64,000 bases of DNA, from contig CBDDJX010000002.1 of assembly GCA_965229885.1 (NCBI GenBank), positions 496,001-560,000 on the forward strand, read 5' to 3'. The notes under the pieces are model-generated. The model worked only from the letters and a program-made list of their open reading frames with translations. It searched no databases and had not been told where the DNA came from. A program made the translations under genes and the position numbers. This DNA is from DATLLJ01 sp965229885 (lineage in GTDB: Bacteria > Acidobacteriota > Vicinamibacteria > Vicinamibacterales > CAVVIG01). Of this stretch, positions 54,697 through 62,984 are shown piece by piece. Position 1 is the first letter of the stretch. Each line of letters opens with the position of its first letter.

Positions 54697-54835
54697 TTGA
54701 GGCAACGTTGTGTGGCGCCTGACGCCTGACCTACGCTGTCTCGCGCATGAAGGACCTCCTGCTCACCCTGCTTCACCTGACCGTCATGACCGCGACCCTG
54801 GATGCAGCGAGAGAATTGGGAATTCGAGATGCACA
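54697..54835 (+). pseudogene. 5' fragment of the rve-type IS
   Basis: GCAACGTTGTGTGGCGCCTG and the transposase start at ATG 54747 (MKDLLLTLLHLTVMTA) match the complete copies. After 16 codons it jumps to the IS terminus GAATTCGAGATGCACAGG (about 54818-54835). It is thus an internally deleted IS. Confidence 0.8.
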
Positions 54836-54837
54836 GG

Positions 54838-55055
54838 CCCGCGTCGAGAACGCGTTCTTCCGGTACAAGTCGATTCTCGGCGATCGACTTCGAAGTCGGA
54901 CTCGCGCAGCGCAAGCTGTCGAATCGGTGCGTGCGTGCCACGTGCTCAATCGAATGACCGAGCTTGGTCGACCAGAGTCGTTCGCGATCGATCGGTGACG
55001 AACCTACGCGTGGGAGGCTCGGGGCCAGTTTCGATTTACGCAACAACGCCCCGAA
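54838..55055 (+). pseudogene. IS5 transposase C-terminal fragment
   Basis: The frame reads ARVENAFFRYKSILGDRLRS and ends RMTELGRPESFAIDR at 54998, followed by an IS5 terminus (ACGCAACAACGCCCC, 55038-55052). The N-terminal three quarters are missing. Confidence 0.8.
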
Positions 55056-55521
55056 TCGTCTTGGTGGGAAAAAGTCTGCTGACTAATTGGTGTAATTCGT
55101 CTTCCCGTACCCATCGGCTAATCGACAACCGACGCATCGCCTCCGCCCTGGCCGTTCGGAGATCGATATCCGTACTGCGGACAAGCAAATCGACATAAGG
55201 TTCATAATGCTTCTGGACTTGAGCTCCATACCATTCAATGGGTGCGTCCTGTCCGTGCCGCTCAGAAACGCAGAAACGACAGAGGCCGTCAGCGTAGACC
55301 GCGTGCTCAAGCAAACCGATCACACGATGAGGCCATGAATCTGGGACGAAACTATGAGCCAGGGCCTTAGCGTCCGAGAGCATTGCGGCGTGTGCATTAG
55401 AGTGGCAATGGCAGAACTTACGTTCGCCAGTCACAACATGATCAAATGCAACGGTTCGAAACCCTTCGATTCTGTCGTCTGTATAGTGCTCACATCCGAC
55501 TGTTAGGTTCGCAATATAAGG

Positions 55522-56897
55522 TGCGGTCCGGGGAGAAGGGTAACAGAAGAGTCCGGGGACATGGGTAACACATTCAGCCACACTCGAGCCGAGGTGCTCG
55601 ATGCCATGGCAGGAGACGTTACTCATGGACCAACGCGTGCAGTTCATCGCCGACTACCAGCGCGATGTGTTCGACGTCGCGGAGCTGGCGCGACGCTACG
55701 GCATCAGTCGGAAGACCGCCTATAAATGGATCGAGCGCTATGAGGTTGGGGGACCGGCCGGGCTGGTCGATCGGTCACGGCGGCCGGCGCATTGTCCGCA
55801 CCGGACGCCCCCGCCGATCATCGCGGCCCTGCTGGACGTGCGCCGCCACCATCCGACCTGGGGCGCCAAGAAACTCCTGAAGATCGTGGCCACGCGGCAC
55901 CCGACGTGGACACTCCCGGCCCGGAGTACGGTCTGTGATCTGCTGGATCGCGCCGGTCTCATCACGGGGTCGCGGCGGCGGCCGGTGCCCGCACACCCGG
56001 GTCGGCCGCTGATCCCGATGACGGCCCCCAACGGGACCTGGACCGCGGACTTCAAAGGGCAGTTCAAAACCCGCGACGGGGTGTATTGCTATCCGTTGAC
56101 GATCGTCGATGGCTTCAGTCGGTACTTGCTGACCTGTCACGGCCTGCTCTCGACCGCGATCGTTACGGCTCGCCCGCTCTTCCTCCGCCTCTTCCAAGAG
56201 TACGGCTTGCCGGGGATCATCCGGACCGACAATGGCGTGCCCTTCGCCACTACCGCGCTCGGGCGCCTGTCCACGTTGTCCGTCTGGTGGATTCGGCTCG
56301 GGATCCTCCCGGAACTGATCGCCCCCGCGTCCCCGCAGCAGAACGGGCGCCATGAGCGGATGCATCGGACGCTGAAAGCCGAGGCCACGCGTCCCCCGAG
56401 CGCCAATCTGCGCGCCCAACAGATCCGGTTCAATCGGTTTCGTCACGAGTACAACGACGAACGCCCGCACGAAGCATTGGACCAAGAAACGCCTGGCTCC
56501 GTCTACCAGCCGTCACCGCGGACGCTGCCGCGCACGCTCGCGCCCGTGGAATACCCCGGCCACTTCGAAGTCCGCCTCGTCAGTCGCAACAGCGGCATCC
56601 GGTGGAAGAAGCGCTGGGTCTGCGTGACGCACACGCTGGCGGGCGAGTACGTCGGACTGGAAGAAGTCGACGATGGGCTCTGGGACGTATACTTCGGGCC
56701 AGTGAAGCTCGGACGGATGAACGAACGCATTCTCCGCATTGAAGATCACAAAGGCCGCACCGTCAGGAGAGGACCGGCCGGGACGACTACGGAGCCCGCC
56801 AAGAACGCGCGCTCCTCCGCTCTCACACGGCGTGGTAACACCCACCAAGTGTTACCCATGTCCCCGGACTGATCTGTCACTCATGTCCCCGGCCGCT
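55522..56897 (+). mobile_element. Complete IS481-family element
   Basis: The element is bounded by 10-bp direct repeats. Its inverted ends run about 50 bp: left GTCCGGGGAGAAGGGTAACA then GTCCGGGGACATGGGTAACA; right, inverted, GGCCGGGGACATGAGTGACA then GTCCGGGGACATGGGTAACA. The doubled motif in each end looks like two transposase-binding sites. Confidence 0.9.
55601..56872 (+). CDS. IS481-family transposase
   Basis: The start MPWQETLLMDQRVQFIADYQ matches the usual IS481 opening, so ATG 55601 is kept. A helix-turn-helix (VAELARRYGISRKTAYKWIE) leads to a winged part and the rve core. Asp is in NGTWTADFKGQFKTRDGVYC, Asp in GIIRTDNGVPFATTALGRLS and Glu in QQNGRHERMHRTLKAEATRP. The C-terminal beta-barrel-like extension (HFEVRLVSRNSGIRWKKRWV) is typical of the longer members. 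The 423 residues are intact. Two partial copies lie at 1 and 50053. Confidence 0.95.
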   Translation: MPWQETLLMDQRVQFIADYQRDVFDVAELARRYGISRKTAYKWIERYEVGGPAGLVDRSRRPAHCPHRTPPPIIAALLDVRRHHPTWGAKKLLKIVATRHPTWTLPARSTVCDLLDRAGLITGSRRRPVPAHPGRPLIPMTAPNGTWTADFKGQFKTRDGVYCYPLTIVDGFSRYLLTCHGLLSTAIVTARPLFLRLFQEYGLPGIIRTDNGVPFATTALGRLSTLSVWWIRLGILPELIAPASPQQNGRHERMHRTLKAEATRPPSANLRAQQIRFNRFRHEYNDERPHEALDQETPGSVYQPSPRTLPRTLAPVEYPGHFEVRLVSRNSGIRWKKRWVCVTHTLAGEYVGLEEVDDGLWDVYFGPVKLGRMNERILRIEDHKGRTVRRGPAGTTTEPAKNARSSALTRRGNTHQVLPMSPD

Positions 56898-57093
56898 CAA
56901 TATAAGGCTGATCTATTCAATTGAACTTGTTTACGTCACAAATCGTCTGTTCAAACACATCGGAAGGAATTGTCACCTTGTTTAGGCGAATGATGTGATT
57001 TGCCTGTGTTTGTAATTCCTTCCGTCGGTACAAGTATGGCCGTTCGATTCCGCCACCATTCCTTATACGCTTAATGTGCGAGCCGCGGCTTCA

Positions 57094-57228
57094 AGCTGAG
57101 GCCCTCTCGGAGGCGTGCGGCGTGCCGACGTTGCGCCTCGATCACGCCGCGCGTTTCGGTCAGCCGCTGCCTCAACTTGATAATACCCGGAGAACATTGA
57201 ACGGAATCGTCCTGAGCCGCAAGGCAGC
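57094..57228. other. Short interval with an IS6-like end
   Basis: TCAACTTGATAATACCCGG (57172-57190) resembles an IS6 terminus of the 6634 group. A frame with Arg-rich helix (RQRLTETRGVIEAQRRHAAR) on the minus strand is open here but unassigned. Confidence 0.35.
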
Positions 57229-59574
57229 TCAAAACCTGTAGGTATAGACGAACTTCGCCGCGCCACGTCGATCCTGCGTGACAAAGCGGTCCATCAGCGC
57301 ATCGTCGCGCCAGTTCTGCGTATAGACGACGAAGAGGTCGTTGCCGGGCTCGAGGATCCACCGCAGCCGGAACTGCCAGCCGAGGACATCGCTGACTGAG
57401 TCGAACTGGATGTTGTTGACGAGAGAGATCCAGGGGCCGAACTGCGTGTCGGCGATCACGCGAAACAGACGCGTCTCGAAGCGCCCCTCGGGCAGATCGA
57501 CGCGGTTCCATTCGTTCTCGAGGTTCACCCGCACGCCGGGACGCGGCCGGACCGCGAGGTTGACAACCACTTCCTGCCGATCACCGGAAAAAAAGCTGCC
57601 CAGCTCGACGCTCGACGTCGTGGCGAGCACGCGCCGGTTCGCCGTGCGCACCTGGAACCGGTAGCGGGTGAAGGTGTACTCCTCTCCGGCCGGTAATATC
57701 ACGCCAGAGCTGATCCTGAAGTCGCGCTCGAGCCGCTCATAGCTCGGGATGACGTGCACCTCGACGTCGTCCTGGGACTGCATCTCGACCTGGAAGACGG
57801 TGAAGTCCAGACTTCGGCTCAGCAGGCGGTCTTCCAGATCGGTCCAAATGTCGGCGCTGCTGCCGAACCTCAGCTGGCGGATCCAGGGATGGCGGTCCGG
57901 CCGAGGGCCAAAGTGCAGGATCGAGAGGTATTGACGGAACCCGCGCCGCGGCACGAACCCAATGGCCGGATCGTGGTTCGGCTGCACCTCCATGAACAGG
58001 AAGCGGCCGTTCCAGCGGTCGTTTGGATAAGCGAGTTGCGCCGTGTAGGCCAGGTTGTCGCCGGTGTTGAGCGGGTTCGTGGCCCAGAAGATGTAGCCGG
58101 AGAACTCGAGGGTCTTCGATTCGCGAAACGTGGAGGTTTCCAGATGGAAATCGAACCCCGCGGTCTGGAGATCGTCTGGCATGAGGGGGCCGCGAGCCTG
58201 GCGACGGCTGTAAAACGTTCCGACGTAGGACTGCGTGAGCAGCCGCCGCTTGAGGCGAAACACGGTGAAGTCTTCGCCCACCGCGTCCCTCTCCTCGCCG
58301 GTCCGGACCTGCAGGAACCCGACGTCGTGGGCCCCTACCTGACCCGTCAGTTTCGCCCCGACGTCGATCTGCTGCGGCACGCCGTTCTCGTCGAGCCCGA
58401 TCCGTCGACTGAAGAACGGCCGCACGGCCCCGGTCGACTGCTCGGGGACGAAGAACGTCGACCCATCAAGAAAGAAGTCGCGCTTCTCGGGGAAGAAGAG
58501 CGGAAAACGGGTCAGATTGACCAAGCGCTGGTCGACCTCGATTTGCGCGAAGTCGGTGTTCAGCGTGAGGTTGGCGCGCAGGTCCGGCGTCAGGTTGTAG
58601 AAGAGATCGACGCCCACGTCCGCGCTCGTCTCGAGCGACGTCGGCACCGCCCCGCCGGGGGCATCGAATGTCGTGGAGGCGACGTACGGTTTGATGTCTA
58701 ACCCGTGCCCCTGGCTGACGTCGCTGATGCCGACGAGCAGGCCCGCGTTCGACATTCGCTGGAGCCCCTGATTGCGCCCGTACCCTGTCCAGAGGTTCTC
58801 CTCGTTCTTCCGCCTGATCGTCCGTTGAAAATTGATCCCCCAGGCGGGGGCATTAGGGTCGAAGTTCAGTGTGCGGAACGGGATCTCGATCTCGATCGTC
58901 CAGCCGATCTCGCTGCGCCGCACGTGCGCGTCCCAGATCCCGTCCCAGGCCCTGTTGTCGGGGATACCGAAGCCCATGAGCGAGTCGGCCATGAGCCCCG
59001 ACGGGTTCATCTCGAAGAGATAGCCGGACTGCTGGTCCAGGAACGTATCGATCGTCCACATGAACCGGTCGTCGGACAAGAGGTCCTCGTCGCGCTTCAT
59101 CGTATTGCCGAGCAGGCGGTCCGGTTCCGAATCGAAGCAGAGCACGCCCATGTAGAGCCGTTCGCGGTCGAAGAGGATCCGCACCTCGGTCCGTTCGGTC
59201 GGCGTCCCGCCATTGTCCGGGTCCTGCTGGATGAAGTCGGTGGCCGGAACCGCGCGATCCCAGGCCTGCTCGTCGAGAATGCCATCGAGCGCGATCCGTT
59301 CGCCTTCCTGCAGCCGCTCGGCCGTCATCGCCCGGCGGTTGGGAGGTAGACCGTCCGCCTGCTCCTGCGCCACCGCGAGGCCGGCGCCCAGCACCACGAC
59401 AAAACCAACGAGACGGGCGACACACCGGGCGCAACACGGGACGAAACGGGATTTGTCCGATCGATTGCCCAATCGAGAATGCCGAACGGAAACCCTCCTG
59501 GTGCAAGACCTAAGTGTGCTCTTGGGAAAGAGCCTCACCGGAACATGTACTGAAGATAACTTAGTGTGGTTCAA
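57229..59574 (-). CDS. DUF5916/CBM9-like outer-membrane protein (paralogue 3)
   Basis: The product is 781 residues if ATG 59574 is used. The hydrophobic export signal is late (about 53-70, ARLVGFVVVLGAGLAVAQEQ), so a start nearer the signal is also possible. The CBM9-like domain (about 90-280) shows IALDGILDEQAWDRAVPATD, IDTFLDQQSGYLFEMNPSGL and IGWTIEIEIPFRTLNFDPNA. The DUF5916 barrel follows with LTLNTDFAQIEVDQRLVNLT and FFPEKRDFFLDGSTFFVPEQ. It ends FVYTYRF with terminal Phe, the outer-membrane insertion signature. A role in binding or uptake of polymers is suggested by the fold only. It is more divergent from paralogues 1 and 2 than they are from each other. Confidence 0.9.
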   Translation of the reverse strand: MNHTKLSSVHVPVRLFPKSTLRSCTRRVSVRHSRLGNRSDKSRFVPCCARCVARLVGFVVVLGAGLAVAQEQADGLPPNRRAMTAERLQEGERIALDGILDEQAWDRAVPATDFIQQDPDNGGTPTERTEVRILFDRERLYMGVLCFDSEPDRLLGNTMKRDEDLLSDDRFMWTIDTFLDQQSGYLFEMNPSGLMADSLMGFGIPDNRAWDGIWDAHVRRSEIGWTIEIEIPFRTLNFDPNAPAWGINFQRTIRRKNEENLWTGYGRNQGLQRMSNAGLLVGISDVSQGHGLDIKPYVASTTFDAPGGAVPTSLETSADVGVDLFYNLTPDLRANLTLNTDFAQIEVDQRLVNLTRFPLFFPEKRDFFLDGSTFFVPEQSTGAVRPFFSRRIGLDENGVPQQIDVGAKLTGQVGAHDVGFLQVRTGEERDAVGEDFTVFRLKRRLLTQSYVGTFYSRRQARGPLMPDDLQTAGFDFHLETSTFRESKTLEFSGYIFWATNPLNTGDNLAYTAQLAYPNDRWNGRFLFMEVQPNHDPAIGFVPRRGFRQYLSILHFGPRPDRHPWIRQLRFGSSADIWTDLEDRLLSRSLDFTVFQVEMQSQDDVEVHVIPSYERLERDFRISSGVILPAGEEYTFTRYRFQVRTANRRVLATTSSVELGSFFSGDRQEVVVNLAVRPRPGVRVNLENEWNRVDLPEGRFETRLFRVIADTQFGPWISLVNNIQFDSVSDVLGWQFRLRWILEPGNDLFVVYTQNWRDDALMDRFVTQDRRGAAKFVYTYRF

Positions 59575-59614
59575 CGGAACCTCTTTCTCAGCATCGCCGC
59601 AGCGCCGATCGGTC

Positions 59615-59845
59615 TCACCCCTCGCTGTGGAGTCGCGTCACACGGCGCCTAGCCGCAACGTCAGCGCGTCCATCCACGATCATTGTTGTCATCATGAAAA
59701 CAATGAACACTACTATGATGCCTAAGGGGACCGCAATAAGCAGCCACAGTACAGTCCGCAACGCAGGAACGAAGACAGCACCCGGTGAAGGGCTACGGAC
59801 AGAAAGAATCCAGCCCTTGGGTCCGGGATTTCCGATTTGCTTGCC
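59615..59845 (-). pseudogene. Fragment of a small membrane protein
   Basis: A minus-strand frame without start codon reads PGPKGWILSVRSPSPGAVFV, then TVLWLLIAVPLGIIVVFIVF and ARRRVTRLHSEG, stop 59615-59617. It contains one or two membrane helices and a basic tail, which is believable protein. The 5' side lies near an IS5 terminus (59955). I cannot name it. Confidence 0.35.
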
Positions 59846-59954
59846 CTAGATGGCACCTTTATACACCTATACACCCGAGAGCCGCCGAGCGCGCGAAATT
59901 CTGTTCGGCGCACAATCGTCCAGCTCCAGAGGCCGTCACCTCAGCCCACGCTGA

Positions 59955-61041
59955 GGCGTTGTTGCACGAATCGTCACCGGCCCGCACGATACCCACCGAC
60001 AGGATCCTCACCGGCCGATGCGATACGACACTGGTCGGCCGAGGGCGGTCATCCGATTCAGGATCTCGCAGCCGAGGACGGCCTCACTCCCCTGCCCAGC
60101 TAGACTCCGGGCGCGAAGGCGATCCCCGATGATCGACTTGTACCGGAAGACGGCGTTCTCCACGCGGGCCTGCCGATAATACCCAGCCTCCGCCTTCCAC
60201 CGACGGCGCCCGATCTGCTTCATCTTCCGGATCGTGCGATCCCGAGCGCTCGACCGTGGTCTCCGTCGCGACACCCGTGCCGCCTTGTTCGGAGGGACCA
60301 CGACGATTGCGTCCCGGGCCGTGGCCGCCGCGTAGAACGCGATCGTGTCGTAGGCCGCGTCGGCCGTGACGCGTGCGAGGTCGGCGTGGAGCGCCTCGAT
60401 CAAACCGACACCGGTCGTCGCGTCGTCGACCGTCGCCTCGGTCAACGTGTGGGCCACGATCACACCCGCCCCGTCGACGCCGAGATGGAGCTTCTTCCAG
60501 CCGCGCTGGCCGCGACCGCCGTGCTTGGCCGTGGCCCACTCACCTTCGCCGGCGATCGAGAGGCCCGTGCTATCGACGATGAGATGAATCGGCCCCTTGG
60601 CCGGGACGCGGTGCAGCCCGACGGCCAGGTACCGACTCCGGCGAGAAAGCGTGGTGTGATCGGGCGCCTCGAGATCGACGTCCATCGAGGCGAGGACTGA
60701 CCGCACAAAGCCCTCCGCTTGGCGCAAGGGCAGACGGAAGACAAGTCGGAGTGTCAACGTGGTGCTGATCGCGAGATCCGAGAACCGCTGCTGCCCGCCC
60801 GGTTGACCAGACGGCGACGGTCGCCACGCGTCCCGCGCGTCGGCAGACAGCCACAGCGTCACGTCGCCTCGCTGGACCAGCGCTCGGTCGTATGCCGGCC
60901 AATTCCCGACGTGGTATTTCGTCTTGTACTTCGGTTGAACCCTCGACTCCATAGCGAGATCGTGCGCCACGGGCCCTCAACACGGCCAGGACCTCGACGC
61001 TCGCCCACGGGCGCCAAGCTGAGGAGCCGTGCACCAACGCC
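59955..61041 (-). mobile_element. Complete IS5-family element (copy C)
   Basis: The ends GGCGTTGTTGCACG (59955-59968) and CGTGCACCAACGCC (61028-61041) are inverted with one mismatch. The transposase is intact. Confidence 0.9.
60008..60970 (-). CDS. IS5-family transposase (intact)
   Basis: The 320-residue enzyme is the best reference for the IS5 fragments of this window. The N-terminus is MAHDLAMESRVQPKYKTKYH. DDE residues lie in HLIVDSTGLSIAGEGEWATA, RVTADAAYDTIAFYAAATAR and the ARVENAVFRYKSIIGDRLRA segment. The C-terminus is CEILNRMTALGRPVSYRIGR. It could act on the many solo IS5 ends and on the MITE-like piece at 54446. Confidence 0.9.
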   Translation of the reverse strand: MAHDLAMESRVQPKYKTKYHVGNWPAYDRALVQRGDVTLWLSADARDAWRPSPSGQPGGQQRFSDLAISTTLTLRLVFRLPLRQAEGFVRSVLASMDVDLEAPDHTTLSRRSRYLAVGLHRVPAKGPIHLIVDSTGLSIAGEGEWATAKHGGRGQRGWKKLHLGVDGAGVIVAHTLTEATVDDATTGVGLIEALHADLARVTADAAYDTIAFYAAATARDAIVVVPPNKAARVSRRRPRSSARDRTIRKMKQIGRRRWKAEAGYYRQARVENAVFRYKSIIGDRLRARSLAGQGSEAVLGCEILNRMTALGRPVSYRIGR

Positions 61042-61042
61042 G

Positions 61043-61222
61043 CGGCGGCGGGTGGCCACGCGTCGCCTCCGGCCGCAGCTCCCGACCGCGAGGAATCACG
61101 TGTGGGCCTATGACTTCGTCTTCGATACGTGCACGGATGGCCGATCGCTGAAGTGCTTGACGATCGTCGATGAGTTCACGCGTGAGTGCCTGGCGATCGA
61201 TGTGGCGGGAAGCATCCCGTAA
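61043..61222 (+). pseudogene. IS3-family orfB fragment
   Basis: Sixty codons read LPTARNHVWAYDFVFDTCTD then GRSLKCLTIVDEFTRECLAI and DVAGSIP, the start of the rve core (first Asp in YDFVFD) of IS3-family OrfB. It is of another subgroup than the copy at 43289. It is cut by IS ends on both sides. Confidence 0.8.
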
Positions 61223-61240
61223 GGTACAGATAATCAGCCG

Positions 61241-61272
61241 CCACAGAGAATTTGGAATTCGAGACGCACAGG
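61241..61272 (-). repeat. Solo terminus of the rve-type IS
   Basis: The terminus GAATTCGAGACGCACAGG (61255-61272) again. It marks the point where the following VOC gene lost its 5' part. Confidence 0.8.
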
Positions 61273-61467
61273 GCCGCGCTCGTCTCGCAGAGCCCCTACA
61301 TCGTCGTCTCGGACGTCGACGCGCACCACGCTCGCGCCGCAGCCGAAGGCGCCGAGATCGTGCTGGCGCCAAAGGATCAGGATCACGGCGGGCGGCTCTA
61401 CTCCTGTCGCGACCCGGAAGGCAACCTCTGGAACTTCGGCAGCTATGATCCCTGGGAAACGGAGTGA
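61273..61467 (+). pseudogene. C-terminal half of a VOC/glyoxalase-family protein
   Basis: The frame reads LVSQSPYIVVSDVDAHHARA, then AEGAEIVLAPKDQDHGGRLY and SCRDPEGNLWNFGSYDPW. The 'DPEGNLWNFGSY' box with its metal-ligand Glu region is the C-terminal end of a vicinal-oxygen-chelate dioxygenase/glyoxalase domain. The first half is replaced by the IS terminus. Confidence 0.8.
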
Positions 61468-61632
61468 CGCGTTGAACCTGGGATGTCGCGAGGCTCGACG
61501 TCCGTCGCGGACCGCGACGAGGCATGCGGATGACCCCGGTCTGTGCCTGTTCGACTGCGCACATTGTGCTCGATGACTGGTGGGCACAGAGCTGCAGGCT
61601 TGAGGCGATCCGGACTCTCGTGAAGGATTTTG

Positions 61633-62520
61633 ATGAGCAAGTCCAATAAGAGGAAGAAAGTGGCTCGGCAGAGGACACGCCAGCACAAGCGTCGCAACCC
61701 GGCAGCGGAGGCCAGAACATCGACGCTGAGCGACTTGATGCTCTACAGGCCAGTCTCACAGATGCTGAATCTCTTCGTCCTGCCTGAGGTCGACAGACGT
61801 GTCGCATCTGGTCAACTCGTAGAGGACGATCTACCGCTGCACGTGCACACGTTGAGAGTAATCCAGCCAGGCGCCGATCATGTCGTGGAGATCAACGAGC
61901 AGGTTCAGCTCACGATCGACGTCGTGGCGACGAGGCCCATCGAGGCAGAAGGACTTGTACGCCTCGCCGACATCGATGCAGAGAAGTGCGTGCTGCATCC
62001 ACCTCTTGTTGACGGTAAGGCAAGGTCATACTTCCTGGTCCAGACGAGCTTCTTGAATCTTCAGACGATGTTCGACTTTACGCAGAACTCGCCGTCTGGT
62101 CTCGATATGACTCCCGCGCCTCCGATGCGCTACCCGATCGCCGAGTTTGTTAGGGCCCGCGAATTTCTGCAGGTGATTCGCCCTGTCGACAAGTTCCGCC
62201 AGTTGGCCGGTGCTGACTGGCCCCCTGCCCCGGGCTATTACCCGAACGTCGTGGCCCTTCTGCATAAGAACCCTGAGTCGTTGCAGGGCGCTACGCTCGC
62301 GGACGCCGTAGCGGGCGCATACGGGAGAGCTCTGTGGACGAGTAGGCTCGAGGTCTGGGCGGAGGCCAAGTTTTTTCCCGAACGGCTCGAGTATGTTCGG
62401 AAGGCCATCGACGAGTATCTCGAGGGCGACTGGGTGAGTTCCACATACGTCATCGTACCGCAGTTCGAGGGCATCATTAAGGACTATTTGGAGGCGAGTT
62501 CGGCTTGCCGGGTTCAATGA
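61633..62520 (+). CDS. Hypothetical protein, probably the 5' part of a split gene
   Basis: ATG 61633 begins with a very basic leader (MSKSNKRKKVARQRTRQHKR). The 295-residue product continues with an alpha/beta body (MLNLFVLPEVDRRVASGQLV, then KARSYFLVQTSFLNLQTMFD) and ends ...VPQFEGIIKDYLEASS. The next frame, starting 11 bases after its stop, reads like its natural continuation. I think one gene is broken by a frameshift near 62505, though two genes are possible. No named family is recognised for this part. Confidence 0.6.
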   Translation: MSKSNKRKKVARQRTRQHKRRNPAAEARTSTLSDLMLYRPVSQMLNLFVLPEVDRRVASGQLVEDDLPLHVHTLRVIQPGADHVVEINEQVQLTIDVVATRPIEAEGLVRLADIDAEKCVLHPPLVDGKARSYFLVQTSFLNLQTMFDFTQNSPSGLDMTPAPPMRYPIAEFVRAREFLQVIRPVDKFRQLAGADWPPAPGYYPNVVALLHKNPESLQGATLADAVAGAYGRALWTSRLEVWAEAKFFPERLEYVRKAIDEYLEGDWVSSTYVIVPQFEGIIKDYLEASSACRVQ

Positions 62521-62530
62521 GACGTAGGGA

Positions 62531-62836
62531 ATGGTGCCGAGGGAGTCGTTCAGAGAACAGATGGGGCAACTTAGGAAGTTGATCTTCTCGCGAAAGGTGC
62601 TGATGTTCCCGCGCGAGGTACTCGAGCTAATTCTCGAATCCCTGGAAACCGGAACATTCTGGCGGAAGACCCCGAGGATCAACGACCCAAGGCAGGAAGT
62701 TAACAGGCACGGGATCGCTCACGGTAAGTTCACGGGCTTCGAGTCACGTGACATGGCGCTCAAGTATCTTGTGCTCCTGGACGGGCTAGCACTGCTCCTT
62801 CTGCACGACAAGATGTTGACCGATCAACTGAAGTAA
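62531..62836 (+). CDS. HEPN-like C-terminal part (RxxxxH motif)
   Basis: The 101 residues read FREQMGQLRKLIFSRKVLMF, then PREVLELILESLETGTFWRK, and carry the motif R-H-G-I-A-H in NRHGIAHGKFTGFESRDMAL. A helix KYLVLLDGLALLLLHDKM follows. The R-x4-H motif after two helices is the hallmark of HEPN-type domains, many of which are RNases in defence or toxin systems. It most likely completes the protein starting at 61633. Confidence 0.55.
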   Translation: MVPRESFREQMGQLRKLIFSRKVLMFPREVLELILESLETGTFWRKTPRINDPRQEVNRHGIAHGKFTGFESRDMALKYLVLLDGLALLLLHDKMLTDQLK

Positions 62837-62984
62837 ACCCGACGTCCCCCGTAGTGTGCGAAAACTCCGCCGAGCAGGCGTTGCGCGAGGCGACCCCGGC
62901 CGCCAGACCCGCTGACGCCCGATGCGCGAGACTCAGGCGCGCCCCGCGCCAGCCCTCCGCCTCCGAATCGGTCGCCGACTAAGT

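Larger units (their letters stand above)
55056..57093 (-). pseudogene. Cys/His-rich hypothetical gene split by an IS481 element
   Basis: Read on the minus strand and skipping 55522-56897, one frame runs through both sides. Upstream of the IS it gives GSHIKRIRNGGGIERPYLYR, then RRKELQTQANHIIRLNKVTI and VFEQTICDVNKFN, a TGA, and IDQ. Downstream it gives PYIANLTVGCEHYTDDRIEG, FCHCHSNAHAAMLSDAKALA and DGLCRFCVSERHG. CxH and CxxC pairs suggest a zinc-binding protein. A 10-bp target duplication, CAATATAAGG, flanks the IS (55512-55521 and 56898-56907). The 3' end is cut by IS5 at 55055. I recognise no family. Confidence 0.6.
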
